From positions 17,780,333 through 17,844,332 of the forward strand of contig NC_058045.1 in assembly GCF_020085105.1 (NCBI RefSeq): a DNA stretch of 64,000 bases. Direction: 5' to 3'. This document shows positions 10,869-23,390 of the stretch, in pieces (positions within the stretch are counted from its first letter, which is position 1; each line of letters opens with the position of its first letter). This stretch comes from Siniperca chuatsi. Lineage: Eukaryota; Chordata; Actinopteri; Centrarchiformes; Sinipercidae. Under the pieces are notes generated by a model. It had not been told where the DNA came from and did no database searches. It saw only the letters and a list, made by a program, of their open reading frames with translations. Both the position numbers and the translations under genes were made by a program.

Positions 10869-13800
10869 TCATGGGCTGTCATAGGTTTTCATGGCCTCAG
10901 TCTGAAACTCCTCTGCCTTCCCTGAGTCCTCCCCTTTCTTGTGTTTCCTAGCATGTTTGTATTTGTCCACGTATGCCTTGACCAGATTGCCCACCTTTAC
11001 AGGGTTGATCTCCCCGCTCTTGCTGTGGCACACCTGATGACCAGGAACACAAGATAACAACATAAATTCTAAGGAAATCTCCTTCAACTGACGACCTGAG
11101 ACACTGAGTTTATTACTCAAAAGCTATTAGGGCTTAAAGTTGTTGGCCGGTGACAAAACTTTCAGTATGTTGGCAAAATGTTTAACCCACCTTCTGGACG
11201 GCTTTGCGTAGAATCTCTTTGTATTCATCCTTGTTGATGTCTCTCCTCTGGTAGAAAGGCTTGATAGCTAGCTTCACCTCCTCTATAGCTCTCTCCTGCA
11301 TGTGCAGCTTCTTCAGGTACTGTTGGCAGGAGTAAAACATCACAAATGTCATGATAAAGTTTTCACAATTATTCTCCAAGTAGGAAGGAGTTATAATATT
11401 TATTCAAAACCAAAGACAACATGAGACTACTTGAGATATCCAGTTCAAAGAATGAACATTCAAAAGCCAGATTCACCTGGTCTTTCCTCAAATCCCCTTC
11501 CTCTGCTTCTCCTTGTCCAGTGGTTGATAACCTCTCAGGATGTACACCATCACATCTAGAGGAGTTACTGAGAGGACCAACAGCACCCTTAATGGAGGAG
11601 TCACTGACAGCTCCAGTGATGTCCTGTGAAAGTCAAGACAGATTATATGGATAAGAAAATGATTAGGTTAAAAGATTCCAGGAGGACAGAATAAAAGATA
11701 AAAGATAAATTCCGTAATTTAGGGCTGTTATGTATCTTATATAGACTTATATATTACATGACTATAGATAATATATTGATAAGGACTTAGTTTGGAATTA
11801 GTGATTACATAAATGTGTAGACAACAGTTTTGATTTCCACAGTATAGCTTTTACTTTCATTTATTCTGAAAATACTTCAGTATCAGTTTTAGTTTCTACC
11901 ACATGACTTTACCCAGACAATACATTTGCTTCTTCTAGATAAACACTGCCACCCTCTGGTCATTTTTAACAACATTAAATGCTTGATGCATTTCTCAAAA
12001 TACTTGATGCTAGAAATTTAATGGTTAACTCTGCAGTGACAAATGACTCTGTCCTACCTGACTGGACGTCTGGACTGTCGAAGAGGGTCTGCGAGTTCCT
12101 TCCTGCTTCAACTTCAATTTATACAGAGCCAGCTCTGTGCAAGAAAGAATTCAGAAATTATTTAGCTGAGAGGCAGATACAAAACACATTTTTGATCTCT
12201 ATCAAAATATAAAAGATCAACTTATATGTGTGTGATAGGCGACTGTGTGTGAAACTTGATCTAGAATCTTTTTACATCTTAATTCTTTTTATTTTCACTT
12301 CTTTACATCACTTTATAAATTAGTCACATCTGTTAGCAAACTGGTGTGGAGCATTCTAGCAGCAACACTTACTGCTTGCAGATTTCTCTGGTTGAGGCCC
12401 CTCAGGCTCCTGTATATTCCAGGTAACCCTCTTCACTTGAGTCTTGGATTTCGCTCCCACTACAGTCGACACCTGCTCTCCTTCAGCCTTCCCCTCTTCT
12501 ACTTCCTTTTCTTGTTTGACAGATAAGCCACTTCCCTCTGTGGGCTCAGACTTAACATAGTCCAGGTTGTCTAGCATCACATCAACATTGAAGTCATCAT
12601 CAGAGTCTGAGGGTTGCTGTACTTCCTGCTTTACAAGCAGAGTCAAACCAACAGTGTTTGGTTGTTCGGCGGAGGCCATTAGCACTGGCTGAGACTGAGA
12701 GACTGTTTCCTGGTGGCTGTCTGCTGTAACAGGTGTGGTCAGTGTAGTTATTGAGGTGACAGGGGGTAAGTGGCATAATTCTGGGGAACTTGGCTCGGAT
12801 TTAATTATGGTGATTTCACAAGTCTCAGTCTTGATTTTACAAGTCTCAGTCTTGATGGGGTCTTCATTGTTTACCTCCTCATCTATGCCTTTGACTACCA
12901 TCAAAGCATGGATGTCAGTCTCTTCTTTCTTAATTGGTTTAGTAATAGGAGAATCTTCAAACATATCAAGAGATCGCTGTTTTTCTTTCTTAATTTCTTT
13001 TCCAACCTTCATCTCTTTCATAATTTCTGCTGTTATGGCCTGGCTGTCTGCCTTGAGGTCTTTACCTTCCTTTTTAAATTTAGAGGCAGCAGTACAGAAG
13101 GGAGTCTGTTTATTCACTGTAGCAACTTTTTCCTCTTTGAGGGAGCTTCGAGTGATATCCTTCTCTTTTTTCTTGTCCTGTGACTGTATTGTGTGTTTAG
13201 AGGACGAAACACATGACCCTGAAGTTTTCTGTGAACTCTTGGAAGATGATCCTTCTTCTTTCCTTCTTTCTCTTGAGCTGGATCTAGACCTGCGCCTCCT
13301 CTTGTCTTTTGACCGTGACTCCACCTTGTCTCGGGAGGAGAGAGACAATTGTTGCAGTCGTGTGTGGTCTTTCCTCCTTTCCCTAGATCTGGATCTGGAC
13401 CGTGACTTTGAGCAAGACCAACCACGTTTATGGTCCTTCGATCTAGATCTGGACCTGGAAAGTGATTTTGAGTGAGACCGACCATGTCTCTTGTCCTTTG
13501 ACACCCGTCTTTTCTCACAGTCTCTCTCTCTGACATCATTTCTCTCCTTGCTCCTTCGTTTATGCTTCTTCCTTCTTGAATGCTCTCTGCTGCTAGAGCT
13601 GGAACCAGACCTAAAATCAGTAATGACAGACAAAACCCTTAACTGAAGAAAACAATTTGGTCCTCAATGATGGTTATTAAATAATTGATACCAGGAATAT
13701 TGGACAAAGTATTACATATTTACCTAGATCGCCTCCTGTCTTTGTCCTGTCGTGACCAGGACCGCCTTCTCTTTCTGCAAGCCCTATCGGGGGAATTGGA

Positions 13801-16800
13801 CTGAGAGTTTTCCGAGGATGAGTGTGCCCTCCTCCTCTCTCTGGACCTTGACTGCCTGAAAGTCCTTTCTCTGTCCTTCTCCTTTTCTTTTTGCCGGCCT
13901 CCCTGGCCTGAGGCATGATTGTCTCCTCTCCTGCCCCTGTCTGTCTCTGAACTGCTAGTGTGTCGCTCCTTCGAAGGTTGGAGGGTTTTCTTCTTATGGC
14001 CCAAATCTCTTAATGGGGACTTGGAACAGGATTTGGAATCCGATTTAGTTTCTGCCTTTTGTTTTTTCTTGGTGGGAGCAGAGCTGGATGCTGATGAATT
14101 ATTATTCTTACAGTAAGGGGGAGGACTGTTGGGAGTTCCAACACTCTGTCCACTCTCCTCTTCTAGGGTCTCTCTCTCAGTCTTAAGATCCAGGCTGTGA
14201 TGAACAGGTAATGTTGTGTCTGCAATCTCTGAATTTAAACTTTTTACGCTGTGACCAAACCTTTCAGCTTCCCCTGCATCATCTAACCCTGGCTCTTTCT
14301 TAACTTTAATGTTAGGTAATGCTGTTTGTTTCTCAGTCTCAGTGTCTACTAATGTTGATTCTTTTTCAACCTTGATATATTCCTCTGAGCATCTGACCTC
14401 CCGTGATATGGTTTCCTGAGCACTAGATCCCATTGGTTCTTCCTGTGAGACCTTAATCTCCTGTGTTTCAGTTTTCACATGAAGCAGGTCCTGTTTGCTT
14501 TGCACTAAACCCCTCTTGTTTCCTAAACTAGGAGCCTTCCTCTCATGTGTGGAGTGTCGGAAGATGCCATCCAGGCTTGTGTTCTCAGCTTCATCGTCTG
14601 AGCTGCTCGAGTCTGACAGAGTGGGATTAAAGGGATCATAGATATTATTACTGTCTTGTTCCTTATTGACCGGTGTATGTGACGCCAGGAGCATCTGTTT
14701 ATCCCTGTGCAGCTGTCTCTTTCTTGCTTCATCTTTCTTTTCTCTCCAGTGTTCCTGCATGCTGTCTCCACTAGTAGAGGGTGACGCAACGCTTAGCCGC
14801 CTTGAACGCCAGGAGTTCCCACTGGAGTTAATACGGAAGCTCACTGCTGATGATGATGAGGAAGATGAGGAATAACGTGGCTGGCTGGCAGGAGAGCCAG
14901 TGGAGGAGGTAGAAGAGGAGAACGAGTTGGAGAAGGCTGATGACGAGCCTGCTCCGTCAGGCCTGTGCCTCTCAGCCTGACCATCAGCCTTGCCTTTTTG
15001 CTGGTCCACACTTTGCTGCCTTCCCTTGTCCCCAGCAAGATTGTTCATGCCTGTTTCCGGCATGTCGTAACCTTTACTACTGGTGGTAGAATTACTACTA
15101 CTTCCCCTACTACTACTGCTTCTATTACTGCCACTGCTGCCACCTTGACTAGTGCCATCATTTGTGATACCACTGCTCCCCCTATTTATTTTTGGTATCC
15201 TAGGAAGCACCGACACGTCTACCCACATGGGCTTTGTAGGTGCTTTTTTAGATTGGGACTGTGATGGGTCCATTCCCTTGCTCTTGGAGCTGGAGTCTAG
15301 GGTGGGGTGGATAGATGAGAAGGGGCTGGGGGCTCTAACTCCATTGGTTCCCCGGTGACCAGGGGTGTGGGTGGGTCTGATTGGACGAGGTGGCTGCAAA
15401 CTCAGATGATCTCGGGGTGGTAAATCAGAATGGGGAGATGATTGAATGTGGTTGGCTGAGGAGGACATGTAGGAGGGTAAGCGAGATGAGCTCTGCAAGA
15501 AAGGTCTGTTCATGGAGCGGTGGGAGGATCCTGGTAGGTCTCCATTGTAGTGGAGAGACAGAGAACTGTCTCCTTGGTTGGGTGACATCCCTAGGTTGAT
15601 CTGGGTGCTGGCATCTTCTGAGCTACTGTTTTTGCTGCAACCTGGCTTTAATGCAGATGGCATCGCTGTAACACAAAAAATGTAAAAATGATAACACACA
15701 TTTAAAGATGTAAATAATTAAAGCTGGAGTGCGGCACTTTTGTCTCCCCCTTCTGGCAGTGAGAGGAATTACACAAACACTGTTGACCATGCTGCCTTCA
15801 GTGAGCTTGCCCCAGGCTCGTGTTCAGAAATAGTTACAAAAATACAGAGAAATGTCCACAGTTCCAAGACAATAATCCATTATTTAGGTAGAGTAAATGT
15901 AATAGCTACATGGCCTACTCCAAATTTTTCACTAACTTGTCCAAGAGCAGTAACGTGACATCTGTGTCTGCCCTCAGTCCCTTCTCTCAGTGTTCTGCAA
16001 CAAGGAAAAGCTAAAGCTACACCAATGATTATCTGTGTTTATCCTCGCCGTCGATTGCTTTCTTAATTTGACTGTAATTCTTCTTCTGATTGCTGAGTTT
16101 CTTTTTTATCTGGAGCATCAGAAACTTTTTTTGGACGCTTCTTAGGTTTTACTCCTAGTTGCTGTAGCCTACTCCGTCACTATGGTTGTTCCAGAGCCAT
16201 GTAGAGAGAGAGTTGCGTCAACTCCGTTCAATTCAAGTGACTTTATTGGCGTGACTGCATACAATACAACCAAAGCATATTAACACAAAATATACAATCA
16301 TAATAAACAAAATAAAGAATGCTCAATAATAAACACTCTCTCCAATGGAATTTATTTATTTATTTATTTTTTTAAAAACAGCAATGGTAGATCACAGAGA
16401 TCTCTACATGGCTCTGGGTTGCTCCCCGCTTCCGCTCTGACTAACCAAATCAAATCGTAAAACCCATCATTACGAAATACAGAGAGATTTACCTGGCGGT
16501 GATAGGCTAAATCAGCATTGTGTGAACTTGTTTGGCAAGGGCTTGACTCTTACGGACATTCATTTATATGTCCCACACTCTAGCTTTAAGTTCTTTTGTT
16601 TTGCTCAGCAGATTACACTGACTTACTCAATGTACACAGTTCACATTAATTATTCTGAGTAAAACGTCACAGTGTCGGGGAAAACCAGTTCAAAACGGTT
16701 CAGGCTCAGTCAGTCACAATCAGCTGAGAATGAGTGAGGAATAACTAACTCACTGCCAATGTGGGAAAACACTAGCAGCACTGCTGGCCTCTTGTGTCAC

Positions 16801-19800
16801 CAGATTGAAGATAGTTTGATATTCACCAACTGGACGTGCATTTTACATACAGGGTTCCCACACCTTCTTGAACATCAAATTTAAGGACTTTTCAAAGACT
16901 TGCCTGGCCCAATTACCTCAAATGCAAGGGCCCAACACGGCATAGTTTGAGACACGGATCAAGTACTATTACAACACTGAGAATTTGTATAATGAGAACT
17001 AGCAGGTTTTACAGAAGCTCACAGACAACAATTAAAAAGAGAAGAGGCTTGAATGTGTGAACACTTTGTTACAGTAATGGAAGACTATGTGGCAGAACGT
17101 AGCCTATTTACTAACGTTAAGTAAAAAAAATCAAAAGAACTTAAATTTCTATTCTTGCACAAAATATATACATTCAAGAACTTTCAATGACCCATGTCTA
17201 TGTATGTCCATTTTCAAAAACTTTCAATGCCTTGATTTTTTCTGTTCTTTTGCTGTTTAGACTCTGTGTTGTGTCAGGTACACTTACTTGGCATTGTAGC
17301 TTTAAGGGAACCATCTCGATTAATAACAACATCAGAGCTGTCCATCAAGAGCATGCTCTGTCCTGATAGAATACTGCCCAGCAGGTCAGGCACAGGAGCT
17401 GCTTCCACAACACCTCCTGATTGGGGGATATCCATACCCCTCCTGGTATAGCAAAGCAAACCTTTAATTAGATCAACCATATTTCATAAGTATTCATCAA
17501 GCTAGATATCATCTCGATCACAAAGACTGAGACAGAGGCTAAGATAGATATTATATATATCTCTCTCTATAATATATATCTCGATAGATAGCTAAATAGA
17601 TATCTATCTATCTAATAACCAACCCTACACATCATGGCAAAAAGTGGGTGTTACCTGGAAAGGCTTGCTGTGACTGGTCGAGCTACAGGCTGGTGAGAGC
17701 GAAGGGCAGAGCGAGAGATCCCTCGTCTCTTGGCCTCCAACAGCGATGTAACGTGGGCCTGCTGCTCATCCTCCTCACTGGTCAAATCAATACCATAAAG
17801 CACAATTTGCTTAATAATTAACACAGTACATGCTATCTACATACAAAAACAGTGAAACATACATAAATACTATCCACACATGTACCATATACTTAGATAG
17901 ATGATAACCACATAATAGTTAATGATTATGATACAGCTGACCCGAACTATTCAAATATTTTGTTGTAAACTGGATTTGTAATCGTAAGTCAGTATTGAAG
18001 AGAAAATGTTTTGTTTGCATCGCACATCCATGCTGTTTAGCATCAAAGCAAAGCACACATCACCCTGTGTGACTCCCTTGTCAACACTGTGGATGGAGTC
18101 TTTCCACTTCCTGGGCACCATCATCACCCAGGACCTCAAGTGGGAGCTGACCATCAGCTCCCTCACCAAGAAAACCCAGCAGAGGATGCACTTCCTGCGG
18201 CAGCTGAAGAAATTCAACCTGCCAAAGACAACGATGGTGCACTTCTACACCACCATCATCGAGTCCATCCTCACGTATCAGCTCCGCTGAGAAGGTGATT
18301 GGCTTAAATCTACCTTCCCTCCAGGACCTGTATGCCTCCAGGACCCTGTGGTCTTACGCGAGATCCCTTGCCTCACGCCACAAAAAACAGTTTCTTTCCA
18401 TCTGAAGCTGGCCTCATCAACAAGGCCTGGGACCCCCACTGACACTGACTTTCATACCCACCCAGTCCCCCCCACATAGCATATCATACAGTCAGTATAT
18501 CATACTGTAAACTGTACACATTCCCATGTAAATATTTTGCACATTGCACAAACTGTCATTTAAATTTGTCATATTGTACATATTCTTTATTATTTTCTTA
18601 TGTTTTAATATTCTTTAATATCTTATTGTCAATTGTATTATTTATATTTGTGATTCTTGAACTGCAGTACTTGCTTTATCTTTGTTCATATTTATACTAT
18701 GTTTATTGTTTTGCACCAAAATTCCAAAGCAAGTTCCTTGTATGTGTAATCCTACTTGGCAATAAAGCTGATTCTGAAAGGATTTCAGTGGATAGACATG
18801 TCAAAGAAATCAGCTGTGTGGGAGTATTTTACACAAGAAAAAAAGCTTGGTTCAAAGTATGTGATAAGAAGTTTCTGTACCAAGGAGTCGGGACCACTAG
18901 ACCAGTGTGTGAGTGGCACTATCTCCATCTACCATCCCTACATATTAAACGATATCAGAAACATCAATCAATAAAATGTTATTCAGGTAGGCCCTACAAT
19001 ATGAACAAGTCTTCTTACCGTTCCACAAATGGATCCAGGTCAAATGGATCTCCATAGATAGAGAGGGATGCAGCGCCTATGTCAGCACGCATGCTGCTTA
19101 GCGTGTGCTCTGATGGCCGGTATACTGTAGGAAGCGAAGAGCTCTTCTTGTCCTTTACAATTCTGAGATTATTAGCAATCCGGCTTCGAGGAGTGGCTGC
19201 CTTTTTCAACACCTAATGGAAAAACGTAGGTATAAAGTTTATCTAGACAGAAAAGCATCTTGTGACTACGAGAATGTAGTTATTCATTGTTCACATTCAG
19301 TGTTAGATACATCTAGTGAAACGTTTAAAACCAAATCACTTAAATCTCAAGACTGATGTTGAGTGACACACTCACCAGCTTTTTTCTGGATTTAGTCTTC
19401 CTCCCTCTCCGTTTCCTCCTCTTGACTCCTGTACTTCCTACTTTACCGTTTTTACCCTTAGCAGAAGATGTCTTCTTGCTTTTGACTTTTCTGCGCTTTC
19501 CTGTTCAATCAATCATAAAAGTTATCCCTCATCACAAACACATCACTATTTCAAAGCTATCTCTTGCCTTTCCTTCCACTACATCTGTTAATGTGTGTGT
19601 TTGTGATTTTGCTAACCCTATCAGAAAATTGTTGTGTATTTGGATGTGTGTGATTACTTACCGCTCTTGCGCGTGCGTCTAGATGGGACACGAGGTGCAA
19701 AGTCCCGTATATACACAGCCGTGTTAAGCCCAGCCACCACAGCATTAATAGTCTCATCCAGCCAAGTGGACTGCATCAGATACGTTGGAGCCAACTAGTA

Positions 19801-22332
19801 AGAAAAAGTTTGCATCGCTTTCACAAATCATTGTTGTCTGAATACGAACACATCCCAAACACATGCACTGCTCCTTAACGCAAGCATTTCAATCAACAAT
19901 CACATTACAAAAAATGTCAAAAACACATGCCATCATTTCTGCTGTCAGCAGCACTAAAGTACATTTCCCAAATATACAACTTAATAAGTCATACATGTCA
20001 TCAGTAAATCTAATCTGTACAACATCAAGACATTTCTGCAAGATTCACCTTTGCTCATATGCTGTGGAAGTGAGTTAGAAAATAAGCCAAGACAGAAGCG
20101 TCACGCCTCATGCCAAACCTGTGATGTGCGTGCCTGTGTGATGCGATGTCGGTTGACATTAGCTCGAACCCTCTCACTCTGCTGAGTTCGGGCAATAGCT
20201 CTGGTGGGACCTGCAGCACGGGACTGAGAGCGACTGGTGGCAGGACGGGCAGTAGAAGGTAGGCTCTCTGTATCACTAAATTCTTCAGCTGAACCCCCTG
20301 AGTTAAGAAGATATAAACATCTGACTTGTGAAAAGACGCTAATGAGTGCAAACAATTCTTTGAGTTCTTAAGCATGGCCACTTGTAATATAATGAATTAA
20401 GTTATAGTTAATATGTAGTTTTTATATGAATACATTACATACATTTTTTACAATATATTTTTGTTGAAAGTGAGTTACCTACACAAAGAGCAATTTTGCA
20501 AAAAAAAAAATTCTAAACAAAAACATAAAAACAAACTATGGCAACATAAATTCACTGATATATGTAAGATACAGTATATTAAAAGTTTTCTTTCTGTCTG
20601 TAAAGGACTACCATGTCCAAAATATTGATTGAGCAAGTATGAATTTAAGAAGGCAAACAACTTAAAAGGCTTACTTGAGTGACGGTTGTTGGCTTCACAC
20701 TCAGGGCAGAACCATTCCTCTACAGGAACAGCGTCAAGAGGTGGCGTGAGACACTCCATGTGATACCTATAGAACAAAAAGGCTTAACAAATTTCACTGA
20801 TGATAAGAACTTTGACAATAGGTTTTAAGGCTGTAAAAAAGAAAGGGTTACTTAGTACAGTAATATCTATCTCACCCAGCATCACAGCCATCACAGAGCA
20901 AGAGGCGGTCCTCACGGTCACTGCCCCCACACACCTCACAGTTGGTCTGCTCCAGGTCCACATTTACTGTTTCCTCTTGACCTTCCTTAACAGGCTTTTG
21001 TACTGTGATCTGAATTAAGCAGTCATTACAAAAAGCACACATAAGCAATTAGTCCACACAACATAAATGTATATAGAGATAATCTGAGTTAATAAATGTT
21101 CCCGAAGTTATGCCACCGAAGACTGAACACACTCACCATTTTCTTCACTTTGCCTCCATAACATTTCCGTAGGTATATGTTGTTGAAGGAAATACGGTCT
21201 ACAGGACACGAGTTTGCATTCTAAATAGTGAAGAACAAAAACCCTGAACATGAGCCATTTCGTTTCTCTACCAGAGATGCTTTTTAAATGCAGAGCATAT
21301 ATTGATAATCAAAGGATATAAGGTGCTCTCTACAAAGTGCTTTCTCCTTGGATAATACAACATTAAGTAAGACCCACCTTGGCCCATTCAAGGATGCAGT
21401 CCAGACAGAAGTAGTGCTCACACCTCTCTGGTGTTGCAACAGGCTGGCTGCTGAATGAGTTAAGGCAGATGGGACACTTCTCTGCATCCTCATCTGAGCT
21501 CATCCCTGCAAGGTCAGCAGAGGTTCCCCCAAAAGCTCCATCCTCAGCCTTAGCATCTGCCTCCTCTTCCTCATCTGATAAAAGTGTAAAGTTAAAATCT
21601 ATTGTGTATGTACCATGCAAACTATATTTATAGAGGATATTGCAGCATAACACAGAGTAGTGGGAAAATAATGTTACATATACTAAATGCCATAAGTGTG
21701 TAGTGTATCGCAGAAGCTTTTTAAGGCTTGTTAAGTTACAAAAATTCCAATATTGTGTAGGGCAGCTAAAAATGTTATACTACAGTACATTTTGTAATTA
21801 CATGAATCTTAAATCAGAGAAACAAGTTGAGCAAAGACTAATTATATGATAATCAGTAGGGGGAAAAAAGCAGACCACCACCACCATCTTTGACAACAGT
21901 ATAAAATGCACATTCAGTTACTCCTACCATCCTCCTCCTCTTCTTCTTCTTCTTCTTCTTCCTCCTCATCATCATCATCCTCCTCCTCCTCCTCCTCTCC
22001 ATCTAGGTGATCCTCCTCTTCTTCCTCACCACTGTCAGATTCGCCCTCCTCAGACCCTGCTTCAACATCGTCTGAGTCATCTAGGAGGAAAAATATTAAA
22101 ATACACACACAATGCATGAGGTTTTAAAATCGTTTAGGTATGTTTGATACTGTACTTGGGAGTGAATGCAATTTGATAAAAACATTTACTCATTCATTGA
22201 TCAGCTCATGATCTCATACATAACAAACATGTCAAACAAGCTACCTGAGATGGCCCACAACGCAGACCTTTTTCCTTTGCTGTGGGACGTATTGCGGTTG
22301 ATCAGCTCATCTTGGCTGTCATCCTCATCCAT
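10869..22332 (-). CDS. phrf1: PHD and RING finger domain-containing protein 1, 18 coding exons, 1784 aa
   Basis: A nuclear E3 ubiquitin ligase that also binds the phosphorylated RNA polymerase II tail. Exons in transcript order: 22332-22245, 22080-21928, 21574-21378, 21220-21137, 21009-20876, 20766-20675, 20297-20119, 19794-19662, 19500-19376, 19212-19019, 17777-17655, 17442-17288, 15665-13724, 13610-12373, 12134-12058, 11623-11477, 11319-11191, 11033-10869. Phases close (5355 nt). Residues 31-80 are mostly Glu/Asp. The RING is at 114-155 (C114, C117, C132, H134, C137, C140, C151), with Asp154 at the last ligand site. The PHD is at 198-242 as C4HC3 (C198, C201, C213, C216, H221, C224, C239, C242). 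A conserved block ([15 protein letters not shown]) follows at 310. Residues 553-1613 are Ser-rich, Lys/Glu-rich and RS-dipeptide-rich with several V/I-K-x-E sumoylation-like motifs. Residues 1688-1765 form the SRI-like helical domain. The start ATG has a good context (GCCATGG). The human protein, as I recall it, is of similar length. Confidence 0.93.
15722..16585. mobile_element. piggyBac-type MITE in a phrf1 intron, flanked by TTAA
   Basis: TTAA lies at 15718-15721 and again at 16586-16589. The ends match as inverted repeats: AGCTGGAGTGCGGCAC on the left and, read on the - strand from the right, AGCTAGAGTGTGGGAC (13 of 16 identical). The exact TTAA target duplication is the hallmark of piggyBac-like elements. 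There is no transposase ORF inside, so it is non-autonomous. The left end resembles a common teleost repeat. An L2-like 3' end is nested within it at about 16216-16360. Confidence 0.6.
16216..16360 (-). mobile_element. Short L2-like LINE 3' end nested inside the MITE
   Basis: The text TCAAGTGACTTTATTGGCGTG followed by a stretch rich in AATAAA/ACAAA matches, in reverse orientation, the 3' tail of fish L2-type elements (CTTTATTGGC is the complement of GCCAATAAAG). Only the tail is present. The assignment rests on motif memory. Confidence 0.4.
16851..17245. repeat. Dispersed teleost repeat (hAT-like) in a phrf1 intron
   Basis: It begins with GGTTCCCACACCTTCTTGAA and a block AAATTTAAGGACTTTTCAA. 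It ends with two copies of an AACTTTCAATG motif (17180 and 17220). This resembles a common fish non-autonomous DNA repeat whose ends mimic each other. The boundaries are approximate and the family is inferred. Confidence 0.45.
17541..17615. repeat. TA/GATA/TATC simple-sequence tract
   Basis: Mixed AT, CT and TATC/GATA short tandem units in a phrf1 intron. They are partly self-complementary. Confidence 0.8.
18003..18780 (+). mobile_element. 5'-truncated L2-type LINE relic in a phrf1 intron
   Basis: The + frame carries [19 protein letters not shown], then [18 protein letters not shown] and IIESILTY, the C-terminal reverse transcriptase block seen also at 5.3 kb. After a frameshift near 18285 it continues as [18 protein letters not shown]. 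The 3' end finishes GGCAATAAAGCTGATTCTGA at about 18777, the typical tail of fish L2 elements. It is oriented opposite to phrf1 and is not functional. Confidence 0.8.
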
Positions 22333-22350
22333 GGCTGACCATTAGAACAG

Positions 22351-23390
22351 CTAAACAAACTCTCTGACAGCTTTTCTCTAAAATAATCCTTAGAAGATAA
22401 AGACCAAAATTGCAGACAGTGTTTAAATAAAAGATAATGTCTGGATTTTTCTTGAGTTCATATTTTAACGAGTATGACACAATTAGGTCTTATTGAATCT
22501 CATTAAGAATTAAGTGTATTGGAAACCTGTAACACAGTCTACTCACTGTTAAAAGGACAGCTGATGATGGCAAGATTTTCGACCACCTTTATGGAATGGC
22601 AAGGTGATTGTTTTTACCCGAATCCTTGAGCAGAAAGGGAAAATGATCAGCAAGCATGTGCTCTTGGTCTATGTGATGTAGTAACAACTACAGTGAACCG
22701 ACAAATTAAGTTAAATAAGATGTTCTTTCTAACCACGAGTGACATTTGAGAGCTCGTGGCTGGTGCAGAAACTATAAAACAGCAGTTTTAATGGACCGGA
22801 TTTTGTAACTTACTGTTACTGTTTGCTAACAAATAGGAAAAGGTTACCTAACATTAGCTAGCTAGCCAGCAGGAGCCTGCAGACTATGCTAAGGCTACAT
22901 TTGTAAACAAAGAAGAAAGCTCGGAACCAAACAGAGTACTTCATCTTTGCCTCATATAAAATATACATGGAGCGTATATGTAGATATACACATTATAGAT
23001 ATACGCACTGACAAGAATGTGAGACTAGCCTGTAACGCTGTTCTTACTTATCAAATGACGCTAGCTAGTAACATTAGCTTAGTGTAGCGTGTTAGCTAGC
23101 CTCAGAATAGCTAAATTTAGCGAACGTCAACTACAAGCTCCTTCAGACTCTAAATACTCTGCACTAAAAACACTGAGTGTGTATGTGTGTGTGTGTGTGT
23201 AGCTGCGGGGTTACACAAATTCCCCTTTCAACCCTCACAACTACAATGTCCTATTCGAGCACTTAATAGTAATTTCAAACCTACCCTATTAAGTAGCGTG
23301 AGGTATGTTAGGGTGATTTGAAGTCTCCACGGTTGTTGAGTGACACCACCGGCTGGCTAGAGACGGAAAAGGCCGAGTGCACTCTGTGAC
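22351..23390 (-). other. phrf1 first intron and probable 5' UTR exon
   Basis: An acceptor-like TTTGTTTAG ends at 22351, 18 bp before the phrf1 ATG. A donor-like GTAGGT begins at 23284 on the - strand, so a non-coding first exon could run from about 23390 to 23285. The intron has a (GT)n tract near 23180 and many GCTAGC/TTAGC words at 22850-23110. The exon is inferred from splice motifs only. Confidence 0.35.

Noticed and set aside
12735-13475. 246-codon + strand ORF opposite phrf1
   Set aside because: It is the antisense shadow of the SR-rich phrf1 exon 12373-13610, whose repetitive Arg/Ser/Lys codons leave the other strand open.
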